This document shows positions 50,261 to 62,454 of a DNA stretch of 64,000 nt, piece after piece. How positions within the stretch are numbered: the stretch's first letter is position 1; every line of letters begins with the position of its first letter. This DNA comes from Eutypella sp. D-1 (Eukaryota; Ascomycota; Sordariomycetes; Xylariales; Diatrypaceae), in the NCBI GenBank assembly GCA_023313575.1, contig JAJTTP010000014.1:1169187-1233186 (forward strand). The letters run 5' to 3'. Under the pieces are notes generated by a model that saw only the letters and a program-made list of their open reading frames with translations, ran no database searches and was not told where the DNA came from. A program made the translations under genes and the position numbers.

Positions 50261-50965
50261 GTGTTAAAATTAAGCGAAACTGTTAAGTTTTTATATTCCA
50301 TATCCCTTAATATTAATAATGTTAATAATATTAATAATAATAATAATAATAATGTAATTAACGGACTTAAGGTTTAGGCTATTCGCGATTTTAATTACTA
50401 TTTCCTTTATTAATTTACGGGATATTATGGTTTACGTTACGTATATTCTTATGTCGTATTTTTTAAAATTAATATTTAAATAAGTAAATAAAATAAATAA
50501 TACGTCGAATTTTACCCTTATTATTGCTTTTATTTTCTTTCGTAACGTACGGATTAAAAAAAGTATAAAATTATTTAACGTATTTTTTAAAGTTTTTAAA
50601 ATAAAAAGGACCGGTTTTAAAAGCTTATTAATTTTATACCTTTTTAATTAAGCTTTAAGTTCGTAAATGCCCGTATTAACTTTTTTATTAAAGGCGGGCA
50701 CGGGCGCGGGTTATAATAACGTTATTATTATAAAAACGGCGTCGTAAATATAAATAATTATTACGGGTGTTTTAAAAATAAAACGTTTTATACTTTACCG
50801 TAAGGGAATTTAAGGTTAAAAAGGCGGCGGTTTTACCATCTTTAATATTTACGGGTATACTTAATTTAAAGGCATAGGGTAAATAAAGTTTACGATGTAA
50901 AAGTTTTATATGCAAATAAAAGTTTTGGCAATGGTTAAGGTGAGAAAAATAAAAAAGAGAAGGAT
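50261..50965 (-). mobile_element. LINE family 1 5' region, right piece of a host copy
   Basis: It continues the 43790-43846 fragment beyond the nested full-length copy and runs to a 5' border AAAAATAAAAAAGAGAAGGAT (~50964). With the nested LINE removed, the two pieces form one 5' region. Confidence 0.75.
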
Positions 50966-52226
50966 GTATTTAAGCGGTAAATACGGTAATACGGCTTATC
51001 AATAAGGTTATAACAATTACGGCGTGTAAATTAAATAACCGTAATACGATTATAATTTTTAAAAATAACGCGAATTAGTATACGTAAAAATAAAAATAAG
51101 TCATAAAAACGTTTAACGTTATAATTTCGTTAAAAGGTTATAAAATTACGGTATATATAACCGGCTTTTTAATAAAGCCGTTATCAAATATTATCGATAA
51201 AAATTTTATGAAATAATTAATAAAAAGTAACGGAAAAAATATAATACGGGTTAAAAAGTAAATTTTAAAATATTTTAATATAAAAAACGGTATAACCGTT
51301 ATTTACGTTAATAACGTAAACGTTATAATCTCGTTATATATTAAGGGCGTAATTTAAAAAGTTTAAATATTCGATTATACCTTTTTTAATATAAAATTAA
51401 AAATTACTTAATATTATAACTGTTACGGTTTTTATTATATGTAACGTTATTATAATAAATAAACGCGATATAACGGTTACGGTATTATTATATACGCGAA
51501 TAGCGGTAAAAATAAAAAATTATAATACTTTTAACGTAAAAAAAAAATAAAACGTTTACGATAATAAATTATTATAATTATAACGGAACGTATACGGCGT
51601 AAAACCGTAATTATAAAATAACGGTAACGGAAAAATAATAAATAAAAACGGTATACGTTATACGCCCGAAATAATTCGAAATCGGTACCGTATCGGTATA
51701 ACTGCGTAAATAATTTATAAAAACCGCGGTTATTAGCGTATAATAAAAATAAATCTTATAACGTTAACCGGATATTAATATAAAAAAAAAGCGGCTTTTA
51801 AAAAAAAAGGCGCGTTTATAATAAAAACGCTTCGGGGTTATGCCGACCCCGATTTATTTTAACCTCGGTGTTTTAAATAACGCTTATTTTTAAAAAAAAA
51901 TAAAACATATAAAACGTGTTTTTAAAGATTTTATAATAAAAATAGCCTATTAAAACATATATAAAAAAAATAAATTAAGCGTTAATATTAAATAATAACG
52001 CCGAATACGATATAATTACGATATAAAAACCGAATTAAAATAAATAAATAAATAATATATATTACTTTAAAAGCTTAAAATATTAATTAATATTTAAATT
52101 AAGTAATAAAACCGCTTTATATATATATAAACGATATAAACTTATAACGTTAACGCCGCGGTAAAAAAAGAATTAATATTATGTTACGTTTAGTAAAAAA
52201 AGATAATATTAATAATATAATCGATA
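50966..52226 (+). mobile_element. LINE family 2, 5' part (ORF1-like with decayed zinc knuckle)
   Basis: Different sequence from family 1. A conceptual plus-strand reading near 51425-51500 shows NCYGFYYM and related spacing, consistent with a decayed CCHC zinc knuckle in which Cys and His codons changed to Tyr. The sequence is interrupted at ATAATATAATCGATA (52212-52226) by a SINE and resumes at 53108. Confidence 0.55.
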
Positions 52227-53107
52227 ATAATGATGATAATGATGATTTATTTTACGTCCAGGTTGGACTAGCTATTTAAATATGGGTACAAGCTTACTAT
52301 ATAAATTAATATGGTCCGTACTGTATAATACATAAGACGGCGGAAATAAGGCCCGGCAGCTGTTAACAGCTGCTAAGGCCCGTATTAACGTGTTACGGCT
52401 AATAAAAGAAAAAGGTTATTTAAAATATGGCCGTATAACTTATAATAACGGCACTTATTAAATTTTAAAATAGCGTAAAGGGAAAAATCGTAACAAGGTA
52501 ATGGCTTAGTTAAGGCGTTAACTAGCCGGGGTTACCAGCTGACGCCAGCTGGTATATTAGGGTTACGTACTAATATATACTAGGATCTTATTCGCGGCCG
52601 CGTGGTTCCAGCAGGTGCTAACAGTTACGGCCAAGTAGCGCGGTACGATAGGCGCATATCGCGGTCGTGGTTTAGCTACGGGGTATCGGCCCGGTAAGCC
52701 GGGCGCACCCAGGTAATAAAGCCGATATCGTAACGGGGTTAAGGCCTTAACGCCGCGGGAGGGAAACGGGGTAACGGTAAAAACGTCGGTTAATCGGGCC
52801 GTTACCGGACCGGAAAAGTGGATCGGCAGCTGGCGGTAATTTTTACGCCGGCCGGAAAGGCCGGAAGGTTAGGGCCTATTTAAAGAAGTGGGTCCCGGTT
52901 AATTACGCCGGCCCGGTACGGCCGGAAAAAAAGGGTGGTTTCGGCAAAGCCGGAAAGGTGGACCCGAAAAATGGGTCCGGTTTATTGCCCGCGGGAAAAA
53001 GCGGGGCTGGCGGCAAAACCGCCTTAGTCACCAGGGGATTCGAACCCCTTCTCCTCTTTTCCTATAGGAGGAGCAGCCTAGGTGCGTAGCCACTGCACCA
53101 GGTGGCC
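52227..53107 (-). mobile_element. Best preserved tRNA-derived SINE, complete, with 15-bp target duplication
   Basis: 881 bp, minus. Head (reverse complement): TGGCCACCTGGTGCAGTGGC, containing a pol III A-box-like TGGTGCAGTGG (53090-53100). A canonical B box GGTTCGAATCC lies at 53036-53046 within GGGGTTCGAATCCCC. The GC-rich body has several GCCGG segments. The last ~190 bp share ACACGTTAATACGGGCC and GGACGTAAAATAAATCATC with the LINE family 1 3' end. Direct repeats ATAATATAATCGATA at 52212-52226 and 53108-53122. Much less RIP-mutated than the other copies, so probably younger. Confidence 0.9.
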
Positions 53108-55560
53108 ATAATATAATCGATATACGCCCTCCCGGAAAAAAGGGCGTCCGAAAAATAAAATAATTTTTTAATAAATAATATAATAACGTTAACGCCGTAA
53201 AAACGTAACATATTTATCAGGGATTTTAATTTATATTATTTTTTAAAAAAAAATTTAATAAAAGTTTTATACGGTTATAATAACCTTTTTACGTTTATTT
53301 TACGATAATACTTTTCCCTCATAATATTACGAAAAGAAATAACGTAATAAATTAAAATAAAATAGCCGGTAATAATAAACTTTACGTAAATAACGGAAAA
53401 ACTATTAATAAAATATAAAAAATCGTTAAAATAATATAATTTAAATTATTAACCGTAATTAATACCCGTTTTAAACGTAATAAATACGTAATATTGTAAA
53501 ACCGCGGAAAAATAAAACTGGCCGTTAATAAATAAACGTATCGTTTTATCGGAGTTTTATAACCGTTTTCGCGGCGTTAACGATTTATTAACGCTTTAAA
53601 AATTTAATAAATTAATAAATAATATTATAAATTATTTTATCGAAATAATTAACGTATCGACTCTGAAAAAAACGTTAAATATAAATAAAAGTTATCCGTA
53701 ATAAAATAAAAAAGTAAAAAACGTTATAAATAAATATAAATAATTATAAAACAGTTATAATATAACATTTACGTTAAAGTTATAAACGTAATATAACCGG
53801 GCGGTTTATTATTAAAATAAAAAGATTTTTATAACGTAAAAATATAATTAACGTAACGCGTTAATTAAAGCTTCGAATAATATAAAAAACTTTTAAACGT
53901 TAAAAAAATAAGTAAAAATATACGGCACGGACAAAACCGCGGCCGCGGCGATACCGCCGTTAATATAAAACGAAAACGCCGCGTTTACGGTATATAATTA
54001 TAACGAAAAAGCCGTAATATTAATAAAAAAAAATTTCCCCGACCTATTTATAAATTTAACCGATATTTTAAAGGAATAATTTATTAAAGCATTATCGTTA
54101 CGGCTTTATTATAAAATCGAAACGGAAACAATTTTAAATAATATTAAAAAAATAATACGATTTATTTCGTTATTAAAAGTATTAAATATTGATAATTCTT
54201 TTATAAAGTTATTTAAAACTTACGGTTTACCGTTATAAAAAGCTTTAATTAAAATCGTTATTATAAACTTTACTTTTAATTATTTTTTATAATATTTCCG
54301 TAACGCCCGCGTTACGGTTATCCCGAAATTTAATAAAACGGTATAAAAAAAAGCTATTTTAAAAAAAAATATTTTATAATACTTTTTAACGCGGTAAAAA
54401 AAGTAATTAAAAATTTAATAATTAAACGGTTTATAAACATAAGGGAAACGTATAACTTTTTCCTTAAAAAATAAATAAATAAAAAAAGAGTTTACAGAAT
54501 TAATTATTAAATTTATTATCGATATAATAAAACCGGCGTAAACATATAACGTTACTGTTACGTTATTATAATTAGAATTTACCGAAACTTTCGATAAAAT
54601 TAATTATAAACGGTTATTATATTTTTTATAAATATAAAGAATACCGAAATAATTATTAAAATAATTATATAATTACTTTACGGCGTAAACGGTATAATTT
54701 AATTTCGATAATAAAACCTTTATAAATATTAAAATTTATACCGGGGTATTATAAAACTTATCATTATTGTTTATTTTATCTTTATTATATATTACGTTAT
54801 TATACCGCGACGTAACCGCGGCGTATTTATAATTATTAACTATTAATTTCGTTAACGATACGAACTTATTATCGTTTAATAAAAACTCGGCAAAGAATTA
54901 TTAAAAATTAAAAAGAACGTAATATACTTATTTTAAATAAACGTACCGGTTTAAAATATTATTATTACGGATTAATAAAATAAGGTTAAATAAATATTTA
55001 TTTATACGTAAAATCTTTAACGTATTATTACCGCTTTATTATTATAACGAAAATATTAAAACGCCGGCTTATTTAATATTAAATTACGTTTTATATAAAA
55101 AAAGCCAGAAATATTTATATAACAATTTCGGCCCTAAACCGTTATTAAATAATAAAAACTTTATATCGGCGCTTAAAAATTAAAAAGTAACAGTTACGAT
55201 AATATCGTAATACGTAAGCATAAAGCGGGTTTAAAAGTTTCGTAAAACCGAAAGCATAAAAAAAAAAGAAATTAAAAAAAAACGCTATAAGCCCGGTACG
55301 GTTATACGGCGAAAAATATTCGTAATAAATAATAAAGGAGCCGCTTTACGGTTATACGACTTAATACTAGGTTAAATATATCCTAATTAAACTGTTAAAT
55401 AAATAGCATTTTAATTATAATAAAAAACGTAACGTTCCCGTTATAAACTTCGAACGAAAAAATAACGTTTAAGTTTTACCCGCTAATAGGGATTTTTAAA
55501 CGAAAGGATTTATATAAATAAATTTAAAAGTAAACTTTTTAGCGGTTATTAGGCGTATTT
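53108..55560 (+). mobile_element. LINE family 2, 3' part with reverse-transcriptase remains
   Basis: It resumes at the SINE target duplication. Conceptual plus-strand reading gives a LINE-type region before RT (ENAAFTVYNYNEKAVILIKK...FPDLFINLTDI, ~53960-54070). Later the RT catalytic block appears as NFVNDTNLLS (~54846-54876), where active LINEs have FADDTNLLS; Ala-to-Val and Asp-to-Asn fit C-to-T/G-to-A decay. Stops are frequent. The 3' border with the next LINE family 1 fragment is approximate. Confidence 0.65.
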
Positions 55561-55618
55561 AATAATAATAAATGTTTTAATTTAAATTACGAAAATAGTA
55601 TTTCCGTTAATAACATCC
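55561..55618 (-). mobile_element. LINE family 1 fragment, left piece (host of the LTR element)
   Basis: AATGTTTTAATTTAAATTACG...GTTAATAACATCC matches the LINE 3' ORF2 region at ~38345-38397 and ~45235-45290. It is interrupted after CATCC (55614-55618) and resumes at 62455. Confidence 0.7.
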
Positions 55619-56019
55619 TGTTATAACCTGGCTAGGTCATTAGGCCCAAATAGGATTGGCATAAATAATCCCTGTCCATGGCACTGAAAGGAACAGTTAC
55701 GATAAAATAAGCCATATTTGGGTCACGTAACAAAAAGGATAACCAGGATAGCTGGGATAACCAGCTATCTTAACGATTTAATATCTAACATTATATTCCG
55801 GTATTAGGAATAAAGGATATAAATAATATATAATTACGTTTATTACCATTTTTTTAAATAATTTTTAAACTTATTAGTTTATAATATAACTTAATTACTT
55901 AAAGCATTTTTTTTTTGCTATTACCAAATGTAATTACTTATTACTTAAAACCTTTTAATATTTTTATTAATATAAATCTTTCGATTAGATTAATAGTTAA
56001 AAATAAATTAACCGTTATA
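55619..56019 (+). repeat. 5' LTR of the chromovirus element
   Basis: 401 bp, TGTTATAACCTGG...AACCGTTATA, the RIP-changed form of the TG...CA ends. It is ~27 bp shorter than the partner 3' LTR because it has fewer GGATAACY-type units in U3. Confidence 0.9.
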
Positions 56020-59000
56020 TGTTATAAGCTTTTATTTAATAATATTATTAACTTTAAATAATATCCGATATTATGTTTTTTTTAGGCTAAAAATTTTAAT
56101 AAATTATTAACTCCTTATTTAAACGGATTAAATAAATCGAATAAATAATAATTATAACCGTAACTTAAAAAATTATACCCGTTAAATTTAAGCTTAAAAA
56201 ACTTAAACTTTATAATGGCATTACCCCCGTATAACCTTTTTTTATTATAGCCGTAACTTATTTATATTAATAACGTTATATATTTACCACGGAAACTGAT
56301 AAGATTTTTAACATTACGTTATGTTTTACCGGACGAATAGCTTAATGGTTTAAATCTATTTTAAATATTTTCGTAAAAGTAAAAAAAAAAAAAAGAATTA
56401 CGGAAATTAAACGTTTTTTCGAGAAATATAAAAATTTCGTAAAAAAAGTAAAAGTTAATTACGGAAACCCGGACAAAACCCGAACCGTTACGTAATAATT
56501 TTTAAGTTTTAAATAAAAAAGAACGGTTTATATATATGCCGCGTAATTTAAATAGCTTATTATTAAAACAGATTAAATTAATAATAAATCTTTTATCGAT
56601 ACGTTTTATTAAGGATTTAAAAATTTAATTAAAAATAAGATTATTATATAAAATAAAGTAAATATTTTCGATAAATTTATTACTTTAATAATTAAGATCG
56701 ATAATAAATAATTTAAACGACGATAAAAGAAAAAAGGATATTATATATTTAAAAGATTTAAAAAATATTAAAATAATAAAAATTAGGATTAAAAACTTAC
56801 CGATATATTTTACGGGATGGTATTAAAATTTAAAACGTTTAATATAATACGAAAAAGTAAATAATATATTAAGTGTTATAATTACGGTAAAATAGGATAT
56901 TTTAAAAAGAATATAAAGGATTTAAATAAAATAAGGATTAAAAACCTATACCCGAAAAAAAATAACTTTTTACCGGTAAAAAAACGTTCGGAATAATCCG
57001 TTACGTATATTCGGATAATAACATTTATTAATAAAGGTTATAAAAAGTTAAATAATTAATTTAAGCCGTAATAAAACGATAACGTTAATAATAATAAAAT
57101 AAATACCTCGATAACGATAAAGAAAAAGCTTTTACGGAAACTTATTTCGTAAAAGAAAAAAATAAAACAATTAATTAACTAATTTAAAAAACGATAAAAT
57201 TATAAACTATAAAAAATATACGGCATTTACGTTAAACGATTTTAATAACGTTTTAAAAAGTAACGATTTAAAATTTACCTGTAATAATTTCGTAATTCGG
57301 ATAAATTTATTAATTAATAAATCCAAACTCGGACGCCGTATTTTTTAAAATACCCCGTTAATTATCGAAAATATAAATATAATTAATACGAGGAACGAAA
57401 AATCGGTATTATTAACCGAATTAAATAAATAATTAAAAAAAGATTCGATTTTTTATAACAAGAAAAAAACGAAACCGATCGATAATGGTATAAAGAAATT
57501 ACACGTTATATTAACCGCGTACCGTATAATTAATAATGGTTAAAAAAAATGTTTTACCCCGGAGGATATTAAATATATTATTATAACGAATATATATATT
57601 AAACATTAAAAGTTATAAAAATCCGGAATAAGATCGAATAATAAAAATATAAAATCCGATATTAAAAAACTAAGTTATTAAATGCCGATTTATATATTTA
57701 TAAAAATTTATTAAAAAGGATACCTTTTAATAAAATTAGCTTTAAATACTTTTATAAAAAATTAGCGGTAAAAAAATAACCGTATATATAAAAAGAATTT
57801 AATAAAAAAAAACGTTACGATAACCCGTATAACGCCGTATAAATTTACGGTAAGGATTTAAAAAAGTAAAACCGTTTATATTAAGGTTATAAAACGGTAT
57901 TATAAAGCTTAAAAACGTAATACGATATTTATAAACCATTTTAAAAGCTTAAAAACGATACGGATATATTATAATAAGAATAAAAGTTAAAAATAATTAA
58001 TATACCGTTATAATAAATAGCGGAGCCGAAAATAATTATATAACTTTAAAACTATATAATAAATTATAATTACCATAAAAAAGAAATAATACTTTTATAA
58101 TATATTAAAAGTTAAAGGTTATATTTTATAATACGATAAAAAAAAATATTACGGGAAACCGATTAATTTAATGTATATATCGAAAGATAAAAATAAAACG
58201 TTATTTTTAATATTATGTTTTTAAAAAGATACGATATAATCCTTAAGTAATTATGGCTACATTAATATAATTTATCGATTAATTAAAAAATTAGCTAAAT
58301 AATATTTCCTTATTTTTTAAAAACCGATAATAATTTAAAAAAAAAGATTTTAATATTTAACGGATAGCAAATACGGGTATAAAAATACGATAAAAACTTT
58401 ATTAAAAAGAAGATAACGAATTAAAAAAAAAGATATGAAAAGAAAATTAAATAAATTATCGTATTTATCCGATAATAATTCCGTTTTTTTAATAACATTT
58501 TTTTAAAAAAAAAACGACCATATTATTACGAATGCGTAATATGTTACCGTAATATTATTAATACGATAAAGTATTTCGTAAAAAATTTAAAAAAGGATTA
58601 TTATAATATAATAAATAAAATTATAAAATTATTTTTATAAAAAAAAAATTTACGATTTTATAAAATTTATAACTTTAATAACACTGAATTTAAAAAGTTA
58701 CGGGAATATTTCGAAAATAAGTTAATAAAAAGATATATTTAACGATTAAAATTATTAGCCGGATATCCGATTATATTTATATTAAAAAAAAACGGTAAAT
58801 TACGATTAATAATCGATTACCGATAATTAAACGAAATTATTATAAAAAACCGGATACCGTTACCATTTATTATTAAGATAAAGAACCGCCTATACGGAAT
58901 TAAATAGTTTATTACTTTAAACTTTAAGGATAAATATTATTATATTAAGATTAAACCCGGAAATGAATAAAAACAGCTTTTAAAACGAAATACGGCTTAT

Positions 59001-62000
59001 TTAAATATTTAATTATACCTTTTAAATTAATTAATATATTAACATCGTTTTAACGCATAATTAACCACATTTTACGAAAATATTTTAACATTTTCGTTAT
59101 TTATTATTTTAATAATATCTTTATTTATTTAGATTTAAAAAAATAGTACGAAAAATATATATATAAAGTATTATAAATATTATAAAACGTTAACTTATTA
59201 ATAAAACCCGAAAAAAGTGTATTTTATATATAAAAAGTGGAATTCCTCGGATATATTATTACCCCCGAATATATTAAAATGGATTTTAAAAAGATCGTAA
59301 TTATTAAAAATTAAAAAATGCTTATTAATATAAAAGGATTACAGGCCTTTTTCGGTTTAGCAAATTATTATCAGAAGTTTATATAAAGATTTAAATATAT
59401 TATAATACTTTTTACGGAATTAATAAAAAGAAATAAACGGTTTATATGGATTAATAAAATAAACGTATTTTTTAAAAAGTTAAAAGATATTATTATTAAC
59501 GAATTAATATTTATTATATACGATCTTAAAAAACCCGTTAAATTAAAAATTAACGTTTCGGATTATACCTTTGGAGTATAAATTAAATAACGAGATAAAA
59601 AAAAATATATTTTATCGTATTTTATTTTTATAAATTTATTAAAACCGAATTTAATTATTTAATTTACGATAAAGAATTTCTTATTATTATTAACGTATTT
59701 AAAAAATTCAAATATTACTTTATAAAAAATATGCATTAAGTTAAAGTTTATACCGATTATAAAAACATTATATATTTTTTTATTACTTAAGCTTTTAACG
59801 GAAAACAGTTACGATATACCGAGTACTTTACGGAATTCGATTATATTATTATCCATAGGAAAAAATTAAAAAACGGACGAACAAATGTTATTAATAAATA
59901 ACCTGTTATAAAAAAAAGTATATACTAATCAAATACGTAATATTCCGATAAACGTTAAAAAGATATTTAAAATAATAACAAATTATTATTATTAAAATTA
60001 TTTAGGATACCTTATATAAATAAATCGAATAATATAATAATAAATTATTAATAAAAGAATAAATAAAAAAGTTATAAATATTATAAAAATTATAAAAATA
60101 GTTAATATAAAAGATTTACGAATATCCTTTATACGGATACTTAAAAGATTATAAAATCTTTAAACGATTATAACGGATTTATATATTCGATAAAATGAAA
60201 TTAGTAATATAATAAATATAACGATAATATAATATATGCGGAAAAATTAAGGTAAAACGATATAAACCTTACGGAAAATTATAATTATTACTAATAAATA
60301 AATAACTATAAAAGTTTATTATATTCGATTTTATTATTAAATTACCGATATTAAAAGGTTTAACGATATGTAACGGTTATAATAATATATTTATAATCGT
60401 TAACCGATTTATAAAGTTTTTTTATTTTATTTTATATAATAAAAACGTTAACGCGGAATAAATGGCATATATTCTTTTATAACATATTATAATAATATAC
60501 GGTTTTATATTCGAAATTATCTCCGATAAAGGAATAATATTTATATTAAAATTTTAGCAAAGCTTTATAATAAGATTAAAATTAAACCTTAAACTTATAA
60601 CAGCTTTTAAACTTTAAATAAACGGATAAAAAAACGAATTAATTAAATATTAAAAACTTATTTTCGATAATATATTAATTATAAATAAAATAATTAAGTT
60701 AAATAGTTATTTATTGTATAATTAGCTTATAATATAACTTATTATAAAAATATATAAATAATATTTATTAACGTTAATTTTAGATTTATTTTAAACGTTT
60801 ATCGAAACGTTTATAAAAAAGGACCGGATAATATTAAAGCTATATTAATATTAAAATAATTTAAATAATTATATAAAAAAATAAAAATAAAAACTGGAAC
60901 TCGTACGTTAATAAATAAACAGATATTATAATTAAAAAAGGTTAAAAAGATTAATTTTCTCGGAAAGAAATATGGTTTATTTAATTATAAAAAACATTAC
61001 GATAAAACGACCTAGTAAAAAACTTAATTATAAATATATCGGACCGTACCCAGTTATTAAAAAAATCTTAAAAGATAACTACGAATTAAACTTATTATTA
61101 AAAATTAGAATTTACCTAATTTTTTACATTTCCTTACTCGAGGACGTAACGAATATAAACGTTATAAAAACAGGATAAAATAACGTCGAAATAGAAATAA
61201 ATAAATACGAAATAAAAAGATTTTTAAATATACGGATAAAGAATAAACGGACAAAATATAAGGTTAAATAAAAAGGATATAATAACTTCGAAAATATATA
61301 AAAACCCGTTAACTATTTAATAAATGTTTAACGCTTTTTAAGAAAAATTTATTAACGCCGATAAAAACGTTAATAAAAATAATATCTTAATTAAAATTAC
61401 CCGATATATTTATATTAAATTAATTAAAATCCGAAATAACCTTAAAATTTATAAACGTTTTAACGGACCCCGTAAAATACGTATTTTCCGCCCGACGCTT
61501 TTTTTTTTTTAATCTTTTTAAGTTATCGATACCATAAAATACCGCCTTTATTATTTTTTTATATTATATACGTTTTTAATAACGAAAACGGCGGAGTTTC
61601 GTATTAACCGCGTCAGTTTTTTCCTCCGTAATTTTAAATTTTAATTTTAATTTTTGATATTAAGATATAACGTTTTATAATTGCTCCGGATTAAGCTTAA
61701 ATACGTTATATTAATTACGGTTATAGTAAATATACGATAAGTAACGGGAAAAGTTTAAGTTAAAAACCTTATATTTTAATTAATAACGTTTATAATAAAT
61801 CAAGGTATAATATTAACCGGATCGGATAATAAAACTGCCGTAAAAAAAGAATCGCATTAAAAAGCTTTACGTTAAAATAAAAAGGTTGCGCGTTTAAAAA
61901 TCGATTTATTAACACGACCAGATATAATAAAAAGGATATAAAATAAGAAAAAAAGAAATACTTATAATAAAAAAGGAATAGGAATAATAAGTTTTAAAAA

Positions 62001-62026
62001 TAAAACTTTTTAAAAAGGAGAAATCG
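56020..62026 (+). mobile_element. Internal region of a Ty3/gypsy chromovirus, RIP-inactivated
   Basis: Order of readable remains: gag CCHC knuckle as CYNYGKIGYFKKN (~56870-56915); RT beginning KKNGKLRLIIDYR (~58785) and its catalytic box YFNN (59105-59116; YxDD in active elements); the thumb/connection GLQAFFGLANYYQKF (~59337-59380); RNase H KINVSDYTFGV (~59550); integrase core (~60330-60640); the GPY module RPSKKLNYKYIGPYPV (61005-61060, within an ORF at 60972-61178); and a chromodomain resembling KYKVK-stop-KGYNNFENI (~61255-61300), where Trp codons are now stops. gag-RT-RNaseH-IN-chromodomain order defines chromoviruses. A purine tract AAAAAGGAGAAATCG precedes the 3' LTR. No primer-binding-site tRNA was identified. 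Confidence 0.85.
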
Positions 62027-62454
62027 TGTTATAACCTGGTTAGGTTATTAGGCTTAAATAGGATTAACATAAATAATCCTTATTTATAGTATTAAAAAAA
62101 GTAATTACGATAAAATAAACTATATTTAAGTCACGTAATAAAAAGGATAGTTAAAATAATTAGCTATCTTAATAATCCAGGATAACTGGGATAACCAGTT
62201 ATTTTAACGATTTAACATTTAATATCATATTCCGGTATTAAAAATAAAAGATATAAATAATATATAATTATATTTATTACCACTTTTTTAAATAATCTTT
62301 AAACTTACCAGTTTATAATATAATTTAATTACTTAAAACACTTTTCTTTTTGCTATTACTAAACGTGATTACTTATTGCTTAAAACCCCTTAGCACTCTT
62401 ATTAACATAGACCCCTCGACTGGACTAATAGTTAGGAATAGACCAGCCGTCACA
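62027..62454 (+). repeat. 3' LTR of the chromovirus element
   Basis: 428 bp, TGTTATAACCTGG...GACCAGCCGTCACA. The outer flank TATCC (62455-62459) pairs with CATCC (55614-55618), a 5-bp target duplication with one C-to-T difference. The 3' ~80 bp are almost free of RIP changes while the rest is mutated. Confidence 0.9.

Noticed and set aside
49540..50965. Apparent ~720-bp tandem duplication of the LINE 5' region
   Set aside because: The second unit is joined to 43790-43846 by a 13-bp target duplication (GTGTTAAAATTAA). A full-length LINE nested within another LINE's 5' region explains it without tandem duplication.
53030..53107. Functional tRNA gene
   Set aside because: A and B boxes are present, but the segment is the head of an 880-bp SINE with a target duplication and LINE-like tail, and I could not pair a proper acceptor stem.
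60972..61178. 68-codon ORF as an intact gene
   Set aside because: It encodes the GPY module of the chromovirus integrase and is a surviving piece of a broken pol frame, not a separate gene.
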